64,000 nucleotides of DNA from DASQHW01 sp963837155. GTDB lineage: Bacteria; Actinomycetota; Acidimicrobiia; IMCC26256; PALSA-610. The stretch lies in the NCBI GenBank assembly GCA_963837155.1, contig CAWIMB010000002.1, forward strand, positions 2,852,001-2,916,000, read 5' to 3'. The notes under the pieces are model-generated. The model was not told where the DNA came from, made no database searches, and was given only the letters and a program-made list of their open reading frames with translations. This document shows positions 18,545 through 27,123 of this stretch, one piece after another (within the stretch, counting starts at the first letter, position 1; each line of letters opens with the position of its first letter). A program made the position numbers and the translations under genes.

Positions 18545-19679
18545 CTACCGGGCGTCTCTCGGTAGGCCCAACGCACGTTCCCCGATGATGTTGCGTTGGA
18601 TCTGCGACGCGCCGGCCGCGATCGTGAGCGCGAGCACGCGCAGGCGTTCTTCGACGAGCTCGTTGTCGTCGACGTGGAGCGCATCACGCCCGAGGGCGCG
18701 GAGGCAGAGCTCGCCGAACCGTTGCCGCGCTTCAGAGTACGCGAGCTTCATCACCATTGCGCCCGGACCCGTCGTGCCCCGTGCCGCCTGTGACACGTTG
18801 CGTTTGGTGAGCGACCACAACGCATCGAACTCGGCAACGCACCGCCCGAGTTCCGGCTCGTTGTGGGCACCATGTGTGCGCGCAAGGTCTTCGCACAGCC
18901 GCATCGAGTCGACCAGCTCGCTGACGAAGGCGGTACCGCGTTCGTACTTCAGCGTGACGTTCGTGACGCGCCAGCCGTCGTTCTCGGCGCCGACCCGGTT
19001 CGCCACGGGGACGCGCACGTCGTTGAGGAACACTTCGGTGAACTCCGAGCTGCCCAGCACCGTCTTGATCGGGCGTACTTCGATTCCCGGCAAATCCATC
19101 GGCAGGATCAGCCACGAGATGCCTCGATGCTTCGGCACGTCGGGATCCGTGCGGACGAGGAACTCGCCGACGTCCGCGATGTTCCCGAACGAGCACCAGA
19201 TCTTCTGGCCGTTCAGCACGTAGTCGTCGCCGTCGCGTACTGCTCGCGTGCGCAGCGATGCGAGGTCGGAGCCCGCATTCGGTTCCGAGAAGCCCTGGCA
19301 CCACACCTCGTCGCCGCGCAAGATCTTGGGAAGGTGCGCCGTCTTCTGCTCGTCGGTGCCCTCCTCGATGAGTGTGGGCCCCGCGTGCAGCAGCCCGACG
19401 AAGTTCGCGCCGACGTACGGTGCCCGAGCGCGTGCCGTCTCTTCGTAGAAGATCAGCTGTTCGGTGGGTGACGCACCGCGCCCGCCGTACTCCTTGGGCC
19501 AGTGCAACCCCGCGTAGCCGGCATCGAACAGTCGGCGCTGCCAGTCGGTGTCCCACTTCCGCCGCTCGTCCCACCCGTCGCGCGGAGGTTGGGGCGCGAG
19601 CGCCGGCAGCGTCGCATCGAGCCACGCCGCGCAAGCCCGAGCGAAATGCCTCGTCGGTTTCCGAGTAACGCAGCTCCAC
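18545..19679 (-). CDS. Acyl-CoA dehydrogenase (5-prime frameshift)
   Basis: Begins GTG 19679 (VELRYSETDEAFR); an extra base near 19626-19628 breaks the frame after about 20 residues and the rest is read in a second frame: GYAGLHWPKEYGGRGASP, WCQGFSEPNAGSDLASLRTRA (FAD-contact region), KIWCSFGNIADVGEFLVRTD, and the C-terminal ASQIQRNIIGERALGLPRD. Corrected about 378 residues, normal length. Likely the partner subunit of the short dehydrogenase just downstream; the catalytic base cannot be assigned by eye. Confidence 0.87.
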
Positions 19680-19691
19680 GAAGCGGGAAGC

Positions 19692-20096
19692 TTACGGGTG
19701 CGGCTGCCTGCCAACCGCTTCGACGATGCTGGCACACGTGTTGGCGTCCCAAAGCCACGACTCGAGGTAGAGGCGCCGGCCCTCGGCATCGCGGAGCTGC
19801 AGCATCGGGCCGCAGAAGAACAGCTCGCGCCACCACGCCGAGCCCTCGTGTATGACCTCTGCGGACACGAGGTCAATGACGACCGGCCGCAGACCGACCC
19901 GGGAGACGTAGCGGCCGTCGACGACGATGCTCTGTGCGCACTGGAACAGCAGCGCGAAGAACATCCCTGCTGGAAAGAGATACGTACGGTCCGACGTCGC
20001 GATCGTGAGCACGACACAGCCGACCGTGGCTGCCGCCGCCCAGTGCGCGGTATCCATACGGGGCCGGTGATGACCGGGTGCGCGTCCGTGCGCCAT
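19692..20096 (-). CDS. Small membrane protein with PH-like tail
   Basis: 134 residues. Two hydrophobic stretches near 16-34 (TAHWAAAATVGCVVLTIA) and 41-57 (FPAGMFFALLFQCAQSI) suggest two membrane helices, followed by a beta-rich soluble part (DGRYVSRVGLRPVVIDLVSAEVI, MLQLRDAEGRRLYLESW). The pattern resembles bacterial two-helix PH-domain proteins but is not strong enough for a firm call. It stands between two minus-strand genes with its own gaps. No partner evident. Confidence 0.6.
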   Translation of the reverse strand: MAHGRAPGHHRPRMDTAHWAAAATVGCVVLTIATSDRTYLFPAGMFFALLFQCAQSIVVDGRYVSRVGLRPVVIDLVSAEVIHEGSAWWRELFFCGPMLQLRDAEGRRLYLESWLWDANTCASIVEAVGRQPHP

Positions 20097-20147
20097 ACCT
20101 GTTTCTCGGCTCCCGCTCGACCTGACCTGACCGGTTTGTCGATGCGG

Positions 20148-21626
20148 TCACGGGGCCGGGCAGCGGGTGCCGTCGGGCGGGAGCTTCGCGGAGAGCAGGT
20201 AGTCCTCGACCGCGTCGTCCACGCACGAGCTGCCGCGCGCGTATGCCGTGTGGCCGTCGCTGTCGAAGGTGAGCAGGTGACCGCGGCGCAGCTGGTGGGC
20301 GAGCGATTCCGCCCACCCGTACGGCGTCGCGGGATCATGCACGGTGCCGACGACGAGCACGGGCGGCGCGCCGTCAGCGTGCACGGGTGCGGCCTTGTCG
20401 CGCGCTCGGACGGGCCAGAACGTGCACGGCAAGCCCAGCCACGTCGTCGACGCACCGAAGTGGGGCGCAACGCGCGCGGCCCGGTTGGCGAGCCGCTGCA
20501 CCGCCGCGACCGTCGGTGGCGCGGGGCCGTCCAGGCAGCTCGTCGCGTAGAACGCCGCCGTTTGGTTGGAGTACTTCCCGTCGCGTTGCCGCTCGGTGTA
20601 CTCGTCGGCGAGCACCAGCATCTGATCACCCGAGCCGCGCGCAGTCGCGGCCAGCGCGTCGGCGAGGGTGGGGAAACCCGCGCGGCCGGAATACAAAGCG
20701 CTCGCGACGCCGATATCGAATTCGCCGGGCCCGAGCGTGCGCGCTTCGCCGGCCACGGTGCCCGGGGTCGGTTCGGCTGCCACGGCGCGCGCAAGCCGGT
20801 CGAAGGCGTCTGCCGGGTTCCCACCCCGCGCGAAGCCGCACCTGGTGTCTTGCCGGCACCAGACGAAGAACGCGTCGAGCACGTCTTCGAAGCCCTTGGC
20901 CTGGCCGATCGTCGCGTCCGAGTATGACAACGACGGGTCGATCGCTCCGTCGAGCACCATCGTCCGAACGTGTTGGGGGTATGCGTCCGCGTACCGGGCG
21001 CCGAGAAACGTGCCGTACGAGAAGCCGATGTAGCTGATGCGCTCCTCGCCGATTGCCGCCCGGATCGCTTCCATGTCGTGCACGGTCGCCGACGTCGACA
21101 CGTATCCGAGCTCTCCGCCACTGCGCTGCTTGCACGCGGCGGTGAATTCCCGAGCTACCGCAACGTTCCGTGCCACCGATGCGGCATCCGTGGGCGTGTG
21201 GTCGACCGCGTAGAAGTCGTCGAGATTGTCGAGGCAACTGATCGGCGTGCTGGCGCCGACACCACGGGGATCCCAGGACACGATGTCGAACCGCCGCAGG
21301 ATGTCGGGCCGGAACACGCTGGCTGCGTCCTCGAGGAAGCGGACGCCAGAGGCGCCCGGACCACCTGGATTCGTCAGCAACACGCCGATCCGCTTGCGCG
21401 ATGCCGGTCGGCGCGCGAGTGCCAGCGCGATGCGTTCTCCTTCGGGATGCGTGCGGTCGAGCGGCACCTCCAACGTCGCACACTGCACCGTGCCGTTGTG
21501 GCAGGGCGTCCACGTGATCGCTCCCGTGCGCTCGACACGCAGTGACTTCGTCGAGGTTGCAGCACAGCTCGTGATGAGAACCGCGGCGCAGATCGCCGCT
21601 CCCGCGGCCCGGCCCGCCCTGCGCAT
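20148..21626 (-). CDS. TAP-like alpha/beta-hydrolase lipoprotein (tripeptidyl aminopeptidase family)
   Basis: 492 residues. Lipoprotein signal with lipobox ITSC, lipidated Cys21. Alpha/beta-hydrolase fold with oxyanion region LLTNPGGPGASG, nucleophile Ser203 in GFSYG, and the C-terminal TAP-like domain holding VVGTVHDPATP (Asp) and FDSDGHTAY (His). The family includes secreted SlpD/SlpE-type peptidases and related esterases that act outside the cell. Extra cysteines (C42, C49, and a pair near 284/291) suggest disulfides, in keeping with export. Confidence 0.88.
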   Translation of the reverse strand: MRRAGRAAGAAICAAVLITSCAATSTKSLRVERTGAITWTPCHNGTVQCATLEVPLDRTHPEGERIALALARRPASRKRIGVLLTNPGGPGASGVRFLEDAASVFRPDILRRFDIVSWDPRGVGASTPISCLDNLDDFYAVDHTPTDAASVARNVAVAREFTAACKQRSGGELGYVSTSATVHDMEAIRAAIGEERISYIGFSYGTFLGARYADAYPQHVRTMVLDGAIDPSLSYSDATIGQAKGFEDVLDAFFVWCRQDTRCGFARGGNPADAFDRLARAVAAEPTPGTVAGEARTLGPGEFDIGVASALYSGRAGFPTLADALAATARGSGDQMLVLADEYTERQRDGKYSNQTAAFYATSCLDGPAPPTVAAVQRLANRAARVAPHFGASTTWLGLPCTFWPVRARDKAAPVHADGAPPVLVVGTVHDPATPYGWAESLAHQLRRGHLLTFDSDGHTAYARGSSCVDDAVEDYLLSAKLPPDGTRCPAP

Positions 21627-21645
21627 CGCATCACCCTATTTGCTG

Positions 21646-21754
21646 TGGGTCGGCTCCACGCTCCGCTCCCCTACGCTCGCTGCGCTGTCGCCTCACTTTC
21701 TTGGGTCGGCTCCACGCTCCGCTCCCCTACGCTCGCTGCGCTGTCGCCTCACTT
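21646..21754. repeat. Tandem 56-bp intergenic repeat, two copies
   Basis: TGGGTCGGCTCCACGCTCCG begins a unit at 21646 and again at 21702; about 53 of each 56 bases match. The unit contains CTCCGCTCCCCTACGCTCGC and TGCGCTGTCGCC and a similar sequence occurs at 2230-2285. Both sites are next to gene starts. Unknown role; not an inverted repeat of terminator type. Confidence 0.7.
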
Positions 21755-21765
21755 AGGCTGCCCGC

Positions 21766-22254
21766 GTGTTCCGCCTGAGCGCGCGTGCCGACCCGGCGTT
21801 CCTCGCCGAGATGCTGTACGAAGCAGTCAACTGGTTCGACGACGGCGCCGAAGAGCGGCCACCCCTCGATGACGTCGTGGCGCAGCCCGAGAACGCTCGT
21901 TACATCACCGGGTGGGGACGGTCCGGTGATGTCGCGTTGTGCGCGCTGGATCGACGAGACGAGCCGGTCGGCGCCGCGTGGTACCGGCGCTTCACCGCTG
22001 CGGAGCCGGGCTACGGCTATGTCGCCGACGACGTGCCCGAGCTGTCCATAGCCGTCTATCCCGAGTTCCGCGGCCAGCGGGTCGGCAGCTTGCTCCTCGG
22101 CGCGCTGCTGGCGCGGGCACGTCGCGACGGCGAACGGGCGATCAGCCTGAGCGTCAACACGCAGAACCGGGCCAAGCGGCTGTACGCCCGTTATGGCTTC
22201 GAGGTCGTGACCAAGCAGGCCGACACGCTGACGATGGTTCTCGGCCTGGCGTGA
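21766..22254 (+). CDS. GNAT-family N-acetyltransferase
   Basis: 162 residues from GTG 21766. The acetyl-CoA binding motif A is clear: ELSIAVYPEFRGQRVGSLLLGALLARAR (R-G-Q-R-V-G), followed by SLSVNTQNRAKRLYARYGFEVV, the classic C-terminal strand-helix of GNAT enzymes. Acceptor unknown. Its stop overlaps the ATG of the next gene (TGATG), and the following SDR also overlaps, so 21766-23617 is one transcription unit. Confidence 0.88.
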   Translation: MFRLSARADPAFLAEMLYEAVNWFDDGAEERPPLDDVVAQPENARYITGWGRSGDVALCALDRRDEPVGAAWYRRFTAAEPGYGYVADDVPELSIAVYPEFRGQRVGSLLLGALLARARRDGERAISLSVNTQNRAKRLYARYGFEVVTKQADTLTMVLGLA

Positions 22255-22841
22255 TGACAGACGTCGACCCGCCGATTGCCCCTGTCGAGGAAGCGCGGGC
22301 ACGCCCACCGTGGGAGTTCATCCTGCTGCTGTCGTTCGTGGGGTTGCTCGCGGTCGGCATCATCCTGGCGTGGACGCTCGTCGGTTCGCACTCGCCGGAA
22401 CGGCTCGACGTCGCGGCCGCATCGCAGCTGGCCGCTGCGTGTAACGATGCGCAGGCGAAGCTCAAGGCACTCCCGAACGACTTCCCGCGTCGCGGGGCCG
22501 AACGCGTCGCACGCATTCATTCCGAGAATGACGTGCTCCGCACGATGGTTCGACAGTTCGACGACGTGCATCCCCGCGCCAAGACCCCCGCCGCCGCCGT
22601 GCGGGGGTGGACCGACGACTGGTCGCACGTCATCGACGCGCGCGAGCGATACGCCAACGACCTAGAGACGAAGAAGACCGCGCAATTCGTGCTGCCGGCG
22701 GCGCGGGGTCTCAAACCGGTTACCAAGGACATGGACGACTTCGTTCGTGAGAATCACCCCAACCTGGATGCGTGCTTCATCGAAGCGCTCGCGCTCGAAA
22801 CCGTCGAGGGACAACGGGTGTACAAACAGGTGACGCAATGA
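22254..22841 (+). CDS. Single-pass membrane protein, unknown
   Basis: 195 residues. N-terminal 18 residues Pro/Glu-rich, one membrane helix near 22-43 (FILLLSFVGLLAVGIILAWTLV), then a helical outside domain with charged residues (NDFPRRGAERVARIHSENDVLRTMVRQFDDV). No family recognised. Start ATG 22254 shares a base with the GNAT stop; the stop overlaps the SDR start (ATGA). Position in the operon is the only clue to its role. Confidence 0.7.
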   Translation: MTDVDPPIAPVEEARARPPWEFILLLSFVGLLAVGIILAWTLVGSHSPERLDVAAASQLAAACNDAQAKLKALPNDFPRRGAERVARIHSENDVLRTMVRQFDDVHPRAKTPAAAVRGWTDDWSHVIDARERYANDLETKKTAQFVLPAARGLKPVTKDMDDFVRENHPNLDACFIEALALETVEGQRVYKQVTQ

Positions 22842-23617
22842 CCGACCGGCTCGTTGGAAAGGTTGCGCTCATCACGGGCGCCGGCAGCGGTATGGGGCGG
22901 GCCGCGGCCGCGCTGTTCGCGGGCGAAGGCGCGCGGGTCGTTGTCAGCGACCTCGTGGACGATGCGGGTGCCGCGACCGTCGACGCGGTGCGCGCCGCCG
23001 GCGGCGAGGCGACATTCGTCCGGGCCGACGTCTCGCAGTGGGACGACTGCGTCGCCATGGTTCGCGGCGCGACCGATGCCTACGGCGGGCTGCACGTGCT
23101 CTACAACAACGCGGGGATCTTCCCGGCCGACGACGGCGGCGTGCTCGACACTCCCGAGTCGACCTGGGAACGCGTGATCGACGTGAACCTCAAGGGCGTG
23201 TGGCTCGGCTGCAAGGCCGCAATCCCGGCAATGCGCGAAGCCGGCGGCGGGTCGATCGTGAACGTGGCGTCGTTCGTCGCGCTGATGGGCGCCGCGACCG
23301 CGCAGATCGCATATACCGCGAGTAAGGGCGGGGTGCTGTCGATGACTCGCGAGCTTGCCGTCGAGTACGCCCGGCAGGGCATCCGCGCCAACGCGTTGTG
23401 TCCCGGTCCAATCGAGACCCCGCTGTTGCAAGAGCTGCTGTCCGACCCCCAACGGCGCGCGCGGCGAATGGTGCACATCCCGATGGGCCGGCTCGGCCGG
23501 GCCGAGGAACTGGCCAAGGCAGCCTTGTTCCTCGCGTCGGACGACTCGTCGTTCATGACCGGTGCCGCGCTCGTCGTCGACGGCGGCATCACCGCCGCGT
23601 ACGTCACGCCGGAGTAG
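22838..23617 (+). CDS. Short-chain dehydrogenase/reductase
   Basis: 259 residues, classical SDR. Nucleotide motif TGAGSGMG at 14-21, NNAG at 90-93, catalytic Ser145, Tyr159 and Lys163 (YTASK), and the C-terminal FMTGAALVVDGG. Start ATG 22838 overlaps the previous stop. It oxidises or reduces an alcohol/ketone with NAD(P). Converges on the Tim44-like gene with a 14-base overlap of the 3-prime ends. Confidence 0.92.
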   Translation: MTDRLVGKVALITGAGSGMGRAAAALFAGEGARVVVSDLVDDAGAATVDAVRAAGGEATFVRADVSQWDDCVAMVRGATDAYGGLHVLYNNAGIFPADDGGVLDTPESTWERVIDVNLKGVWLGCKAAIPAMREAGGGSIVNVASFVALMGAATAQIAYTASKGGVLSMTRELAVEYARQGIRANALCPGPIETPLLQELLSDPQRRARRMVHIPMGRLGRAEELAKAALFLASDDSSFMTGAALVVDGGITAAYVTPE

Positions 23618-24257
23618 CCGGCTCGCCGACGCGCGCGATCGAGGCCACGTTCCACCCGCGGTGCGCGAAGTCCCAGCCGCCTTGTTGCTCCTGCAGCAAC
23701 GCGTGCGCATGGTCCTCGCCGCTCTCGTCGACGGTCATGTCGCGCACGAACGTCCAGTCTTCGTCCCAGTTGTGGTACTCGTCGTCACCGGAAACGATGT
23801 TGAACGCGTCGTCGACGTAGTGCTCTTTGCCGACGAGGTGCACGCGCACCTGGAGCGAGATCTTGCGATCCTGCACGGTCGCGGCGGTGATGATCGCGCT
23901 GCTGATCTCGATGCCGGGAAGCAGGTGACGGCGCTGCGCCGCCGCGTCGGCCGCGACCATTGCCTGCAGCTCCGCCATGACCTCCGGCGTGCACAGCCCG
24001 GCGGCGTTCGACGCCGTGCGCTGTTCCCACGCCTCGCGCATCTGGAAATAGCTCTCCCGGGCAATGGCCAGGAACGCCTGGCCGTCGAACGCCGGGTCGG
24101 CGGCCGTCACCGGCGCCAGGTCGACGTCGGCCGCGCTCGCGGGCGGCCGCTGGGCAAGCATCTCGCCCCACGCGTCGTCGAGCCGGTCCTCGACCCGGTC
24201 GAGCTCCGCGAACTTCGCCGCGATGCGCTCGGCGCGTCGCTTTCCGTAACCGAACAC
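23604..24257 (-). CDS. Tim44-like domain protein
   Basis: 217 residues from GTG 24257, preceded by a strong AGAGGGGG seven bases upstream; the frame remains open further upstream but lacks a better start. A charged helical start (YGKRRAERIAAKFAELDRVEDRL) is followed by a Tim44-like fold: FDGQAFLAIARESYFQMREAWEQR, TPEVMAELQAMVAAD, then VQDRKISLQVRVHLVGKEHYVDDAFNI and DEDWTFVRD. The bacterial family is poorly studied and often membrane-associated; no membrane helix is present here. Function unknown. Confidence 0.7.
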   Translation of the reverse strand: MFGYGKRRAERIAAKFAELDRVEDRLDDAWGEMLAQRPPASAADVDLAPVTAADPAFDGQAFLAIARESYFQMREAWEQRTASNAAGLCTPEVMAELQAMVAADAAAQRRHLLPGIEISSAIITAATVQDRKISLQVRVHLVGKEHYVDDAFNIVSGDDEYHNWDEDWTFVRDMTVDESGEDHAHALLQEQQGGWDFAHRGWNVASIARVGEPATPA

Positions 24258-24374
24258 TGGTGCCCCCTCTGACGCCGGCCCGTCGGCCGCAAAGACGCTC
24301 AAGTCTAGGCGATTACCCCGAAAATGGACAATAGCGTCGATACCCGAGCGGGACGGGCGGCTTAGGCTCTCGCC

Positions 24375-25754
24375 ATGGCCCGCGGGATGCTCCACGCTTC
24401 GAAGCTCGAAGAGGCGATCGGCGAGGGCGAGATTGACACCGTGCTGGTCGCGTTCCCCGATCTCCAGGGCCGGCTGGTCGGCAAGCGCGTCACCGGCTCG
24501 TACTGGGTCGACCACATGCAGGGCGGAGCCGAGCCGTTGCACGCGTGCAACTACCTGCTCGCCGTCGACAGTGAGATGAACGTCCTCCCGGGCTACGCGT
24601 TCGCGAACTGGGAGCAGGGCTACGGCGATATGGCCCTGCAGCCGGACCTCGCGACGATCCGCCGGATCCCGTGGCTCGAGCAGACCGCGCTCGTGCTCTG
24701 CGACCTGGTCGACGAGGAGCGCAGCGAGCCCGTCGAGGTGTCGCCCCGGCGCATCCTGCAACGTCAGGTCGAACGCGCCAACGCGGCCGGTTATTCGCTG
24801 ATGTTCGCCAGCGAGCTCGAGTTCTTCTTGTTCCGCGAGTCACTCGATGAAGCGGCGGCCAAGGACTACACGAACCTGACACCCCACTCGCTTGTCGTCG
24901 AGGACTATCACATCCTTCAGACGACGCGAGACGAGTACCTCATCCGCGCCATCCGCAACGGGATCGACGGCGCGGGCGTGCCGGTCGAGTTCTCGAAGGG
25001 TGAAGCGGGTCGCGGGCAGCACGAGATCAACCTCGTGTTCACGTCGCCGGTCGAGATGGCCGACCGGCACGTCATCTACAAGAACGGCGCCAAGGAGATC
25101 GCGTCACAACACGAGCGCGCACTCACGTTCATGGCGAAGTACTCGGCCGACGAGGTCGGCTCTTCGTGTCACGTCCATTCCAGCGTGTGGTCGGCCGATG
25201 GCGAACAGTCGTTGATGTGGGATGACGGCGCGCCCGACCATCTCTCATCGACCTTCCGCGGTTGGCTCGGAGGACAGCTCGCGTGCGGGCGGGAGCTGGC
25301 GTGGATGTATGCGCCCACGGTGAACTCGTACAAGCGATACCAACCCGAATCCTGGGCGCCGACCGCGCTCGCGTGGAGCATCGACAACCGCACGTGTGGT
25401 TTTCGCATCGTCGGGCACGGCTCGTCGTTCCGCTTGGAGTCGCGGATACCGGGCGCGGACGTGAATCCCTATCTCGCGTACGCCGCGACGATCGCGGCCG
25501 GCCTGCACGGCATCGAACAGGGCCTCGACCCGGGCACGCGCTTCGAAGGCAATGCGTACGCGGCGCCGGAGCTGACGCGGGTGCCGTCGAGTCTTGCGGA
25601 GTCCGTGGACGCGTTCGCCACGTCGAAGGTGGCAGCCGACGCATTCGGGACCGACGTGCACGACCACCTGCTGAACACCGCCCGTCAGGAGCTCGCGCAT
25701 TTCAACCGCGCGGTCACCGACTGGGAACGTCGCCGCAACTTCGACCAGTGGTAG
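24375..25754 (+). CDS. Glutamine synthetase-like (gamma-glutamylpolyamine synthetase type)
   Basis: 459 residues. Glutamine-synthetase fold: ELEFFLF (metal Glu), EFSKGEAGRGQHEINLVFTSPVEMADRH (substrate/metal region), SSCHVHSSVWS, NSYKRYQPESWAPT and RLESRIPGADVNPYLAYAA. In the usual GlnA the ATP loop reads KPIFVNDNGSGMH; here the equivalent is short and changed, as in GlnA3/GlnA4/PuuA-like enzymes that glutamylate amines rather than ammonia. The next gene is a PuuD-type hydrolase, which supports polyamine or amino-acid amide catabolism. Start ATG 24375; ATG 24387 possible. Confidence 0.88.
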   Translation: MARGMLHASKLEEAIGEGEIDTVLVAFPDLQGRLVGKRVTGSYWVDHMQGGAEPLHACNYLLAVDSEMNVLPGYAFANWEQGYGDMALQPDLATIRRIPWLEQTALVLCDLVDEERSEPVEVSPRRILQRQVERANAAGYSLMFASELEFFLFRESLDEAAAKDYTNLTPHSLVVEDYHILQTTRDEYLIRAIRNGIDGAGVPVEFSKGEAGRGQHEINLVFTSPVEMADRHVIYKNGAKEIASQHERALTFMAKYSADEVGSSCHVHSSVWSADGEQSLMWDDGAPDHLSSTFRGWLGGQLACGRELAWMYAPTVNSYKRYQPESWAPTALAWSIDNRTCGFRIVGHGSSFRLESRIPGADVNPYLAYAATIAAGLHGIEQGLDPGTRFEGNAYAAPELTRVPSSLAESVDAFATSKVAADAFGTDVHDHLLNTARQELAHFNRAVTDWERRRNFDQW

Positions 25755-25761
25755 TCGCGTT

Positions 25762-26467
25762 GTGGTGATCGTTGCCCTCACCGGGCGCCGGCTCGGTCGC
25801 ACCGAACGCTGGCCGTACTCGGGCGCGGCAGCCTTACCCCGTGCATACTTCGACGCGGTCGAGCGCGCCGGCGGACAACCCGTACTCGTCGACGACGCGC
25901 GCGACCCCAAAGAATTGCTCGCACGTGTGGACGCGCTCGTGCTCACCGGTGGCCCCGACGTCGATCCTGCGCTGTTCGGCGAAGCGCCACACGCGGCCGT
26001 GTACGGCGTCGACCGCCGGGCCGACGATTTCGAGTCCGCCCTCGCGGACGTCGCGGTCGCGCGCGGCGTTCCCGTGCTGGCGATCTGCCGGGGTTTCCAG
26101 GTACTGAACGTCGCGCGTGGGCGGCTCGCTGCACCAGCACCTCACCGAAGATCCCGGTGTCCCGCCCCATGGCCGTCCGGGCGAAGCGGGCGGTGCCCGT
26201 TTGCACGACGTGCAGCTCGACGCGGACTCACTGCTCGCCGACGTCATGGACGCGACGCATGTCACGGTCTCCTGTCACCACCATCAAGCAATCGAGCGCT
26301 TGGGCGACGGCTTGCGCGTCGTCGGTCGCGCCGCGGACGGCATCGTCGAGGCCATGGAACTCGACGGGGCGTTCGTGTTGGCCGTGCAATGGCATCCCGA
26401 GGACACCGCCGGGGACGATCCTTCGCAACAGCGACTTTTCGACGCGCTGATCCGTCGCGCCGGTTGA
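25762..26467 (+). CDS. puuD: Gamma-glutamyl-GABA hydrolase-like peptidase C26 (frameshifted)
   Basis: Class I glutamine-amidotransferase fold of the PuuD type. N-terminal frame: MVIVALTGRRLGRTERW, LVLTGGPDVDPALFG, VPVLAICRGFQVLNVA with nucleophile Cys109. An extra G in the GGG at about 26117-26119 shifts the frame; the other continues GGSLHQHLTEDPG ... VSCHHHQAIERLG ... LAVQWHPEDTAGDD, giving the catalytic His and Glu, and ends TGA 26467. Corrected about 234 residues. It removes the gamma-glutamyl group from glutamylated intermediates, the expected partner of the preceding synthetase, only eight bases upstream. Confidence 0.84.
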
Positions 26468-26520
26468 CACGCCGTCAGCGGCCGATCCCGGCGACCCCGA
26501 ACCTCAGGGCAAGGGCGCGA

Positions 26521-27123
26521 ATGCTAGAAAGCCCGCTCATGCGCGCTTCTCGCCGCCGCTCGATCGCCGCCGTGCTCGCCGCAGGCGTGGTGCTGTTACT
26601 GGCCGCGTGCGGAAGCGACAAGTCGGCCAGCCCGACGACGAGCACCTCGAGCACACCCGGCTCGTCGAGCAACACGAGCTCGTCGGTGCCCGCGACGTTT
26701 CCACGGGTCAAGCTGGGCGAGGGCGCCGACGACCAGGGCCGCATCGCCGTCGGCCCACTCGCGGGCCGCTTCATCGCCCAGACCGTCAGGGATCGCGGCA
26801 ACCAGATGCGCAACATCGCGCAACTGGCCGGGCGCTTGCGCGTCCAGTACCCGGAGGTCGAGCTCGTGGGCGCCGACGTCACCGCGACACCCACCAAGAT
26901 CTCGGCGCTGTCGTCGACCCTGGACGCGAAACAGGAGCCCGGAGCGAAGAACCCCTACACGGTGGCCTTCGCAGTCATGGACACGGCCGGGAAATGCGTT
27001 GCCGGCGTGTCGTACGGCTTCCCCGTCGTCGGCGCCAAGCTCGTCTCGTACATCGACGCCGAAATGGGCGCGTGCAACGCTCAGAACGCCCTCGAGTACG
27101 GGACGAGCCTCATCCCCCACTGA
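26521..27123 (+). CDS. Lipoprotein, unknown
   Basis: 194-200 residues; ATG 26539 (MRASRRRSIAAVLAAG) gives a cleaner signal than ATG 26521. Lipobox LAAC with lipidated Cys near residue 26-32, then a low-complexity Ser/Thr linker and a mixed alpha/beta domain (LAGRFIAQTVRDRGNQMRNIAQLAGRL, NPYTVAFAVMDTAGKCVAGVSYGFPVVGAKLVSYID) with two cysteines that could pair. No family recognised. Its 3-prime end overlaps the convergent CoA ligase by 14 bases. Confidence 0.75.
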   Translation: MLESPLMRASRRRSIAAVLAAGVVLLLAACGSDKSASPTTSTSSTPGSSSNTSSSVPATFPRVKLGEGADDQGRIAVGPLAGRFIAQTVRDRGNQMRNIAQLAGRLRVQYPEVELVGADVTATPTKISALSSTLDAKQEPGAKNPYTVAFAVMDTAGKCVAGVSYGFPVVGAKLVSYIDAEMGACNAQNALEYGTSLIPH

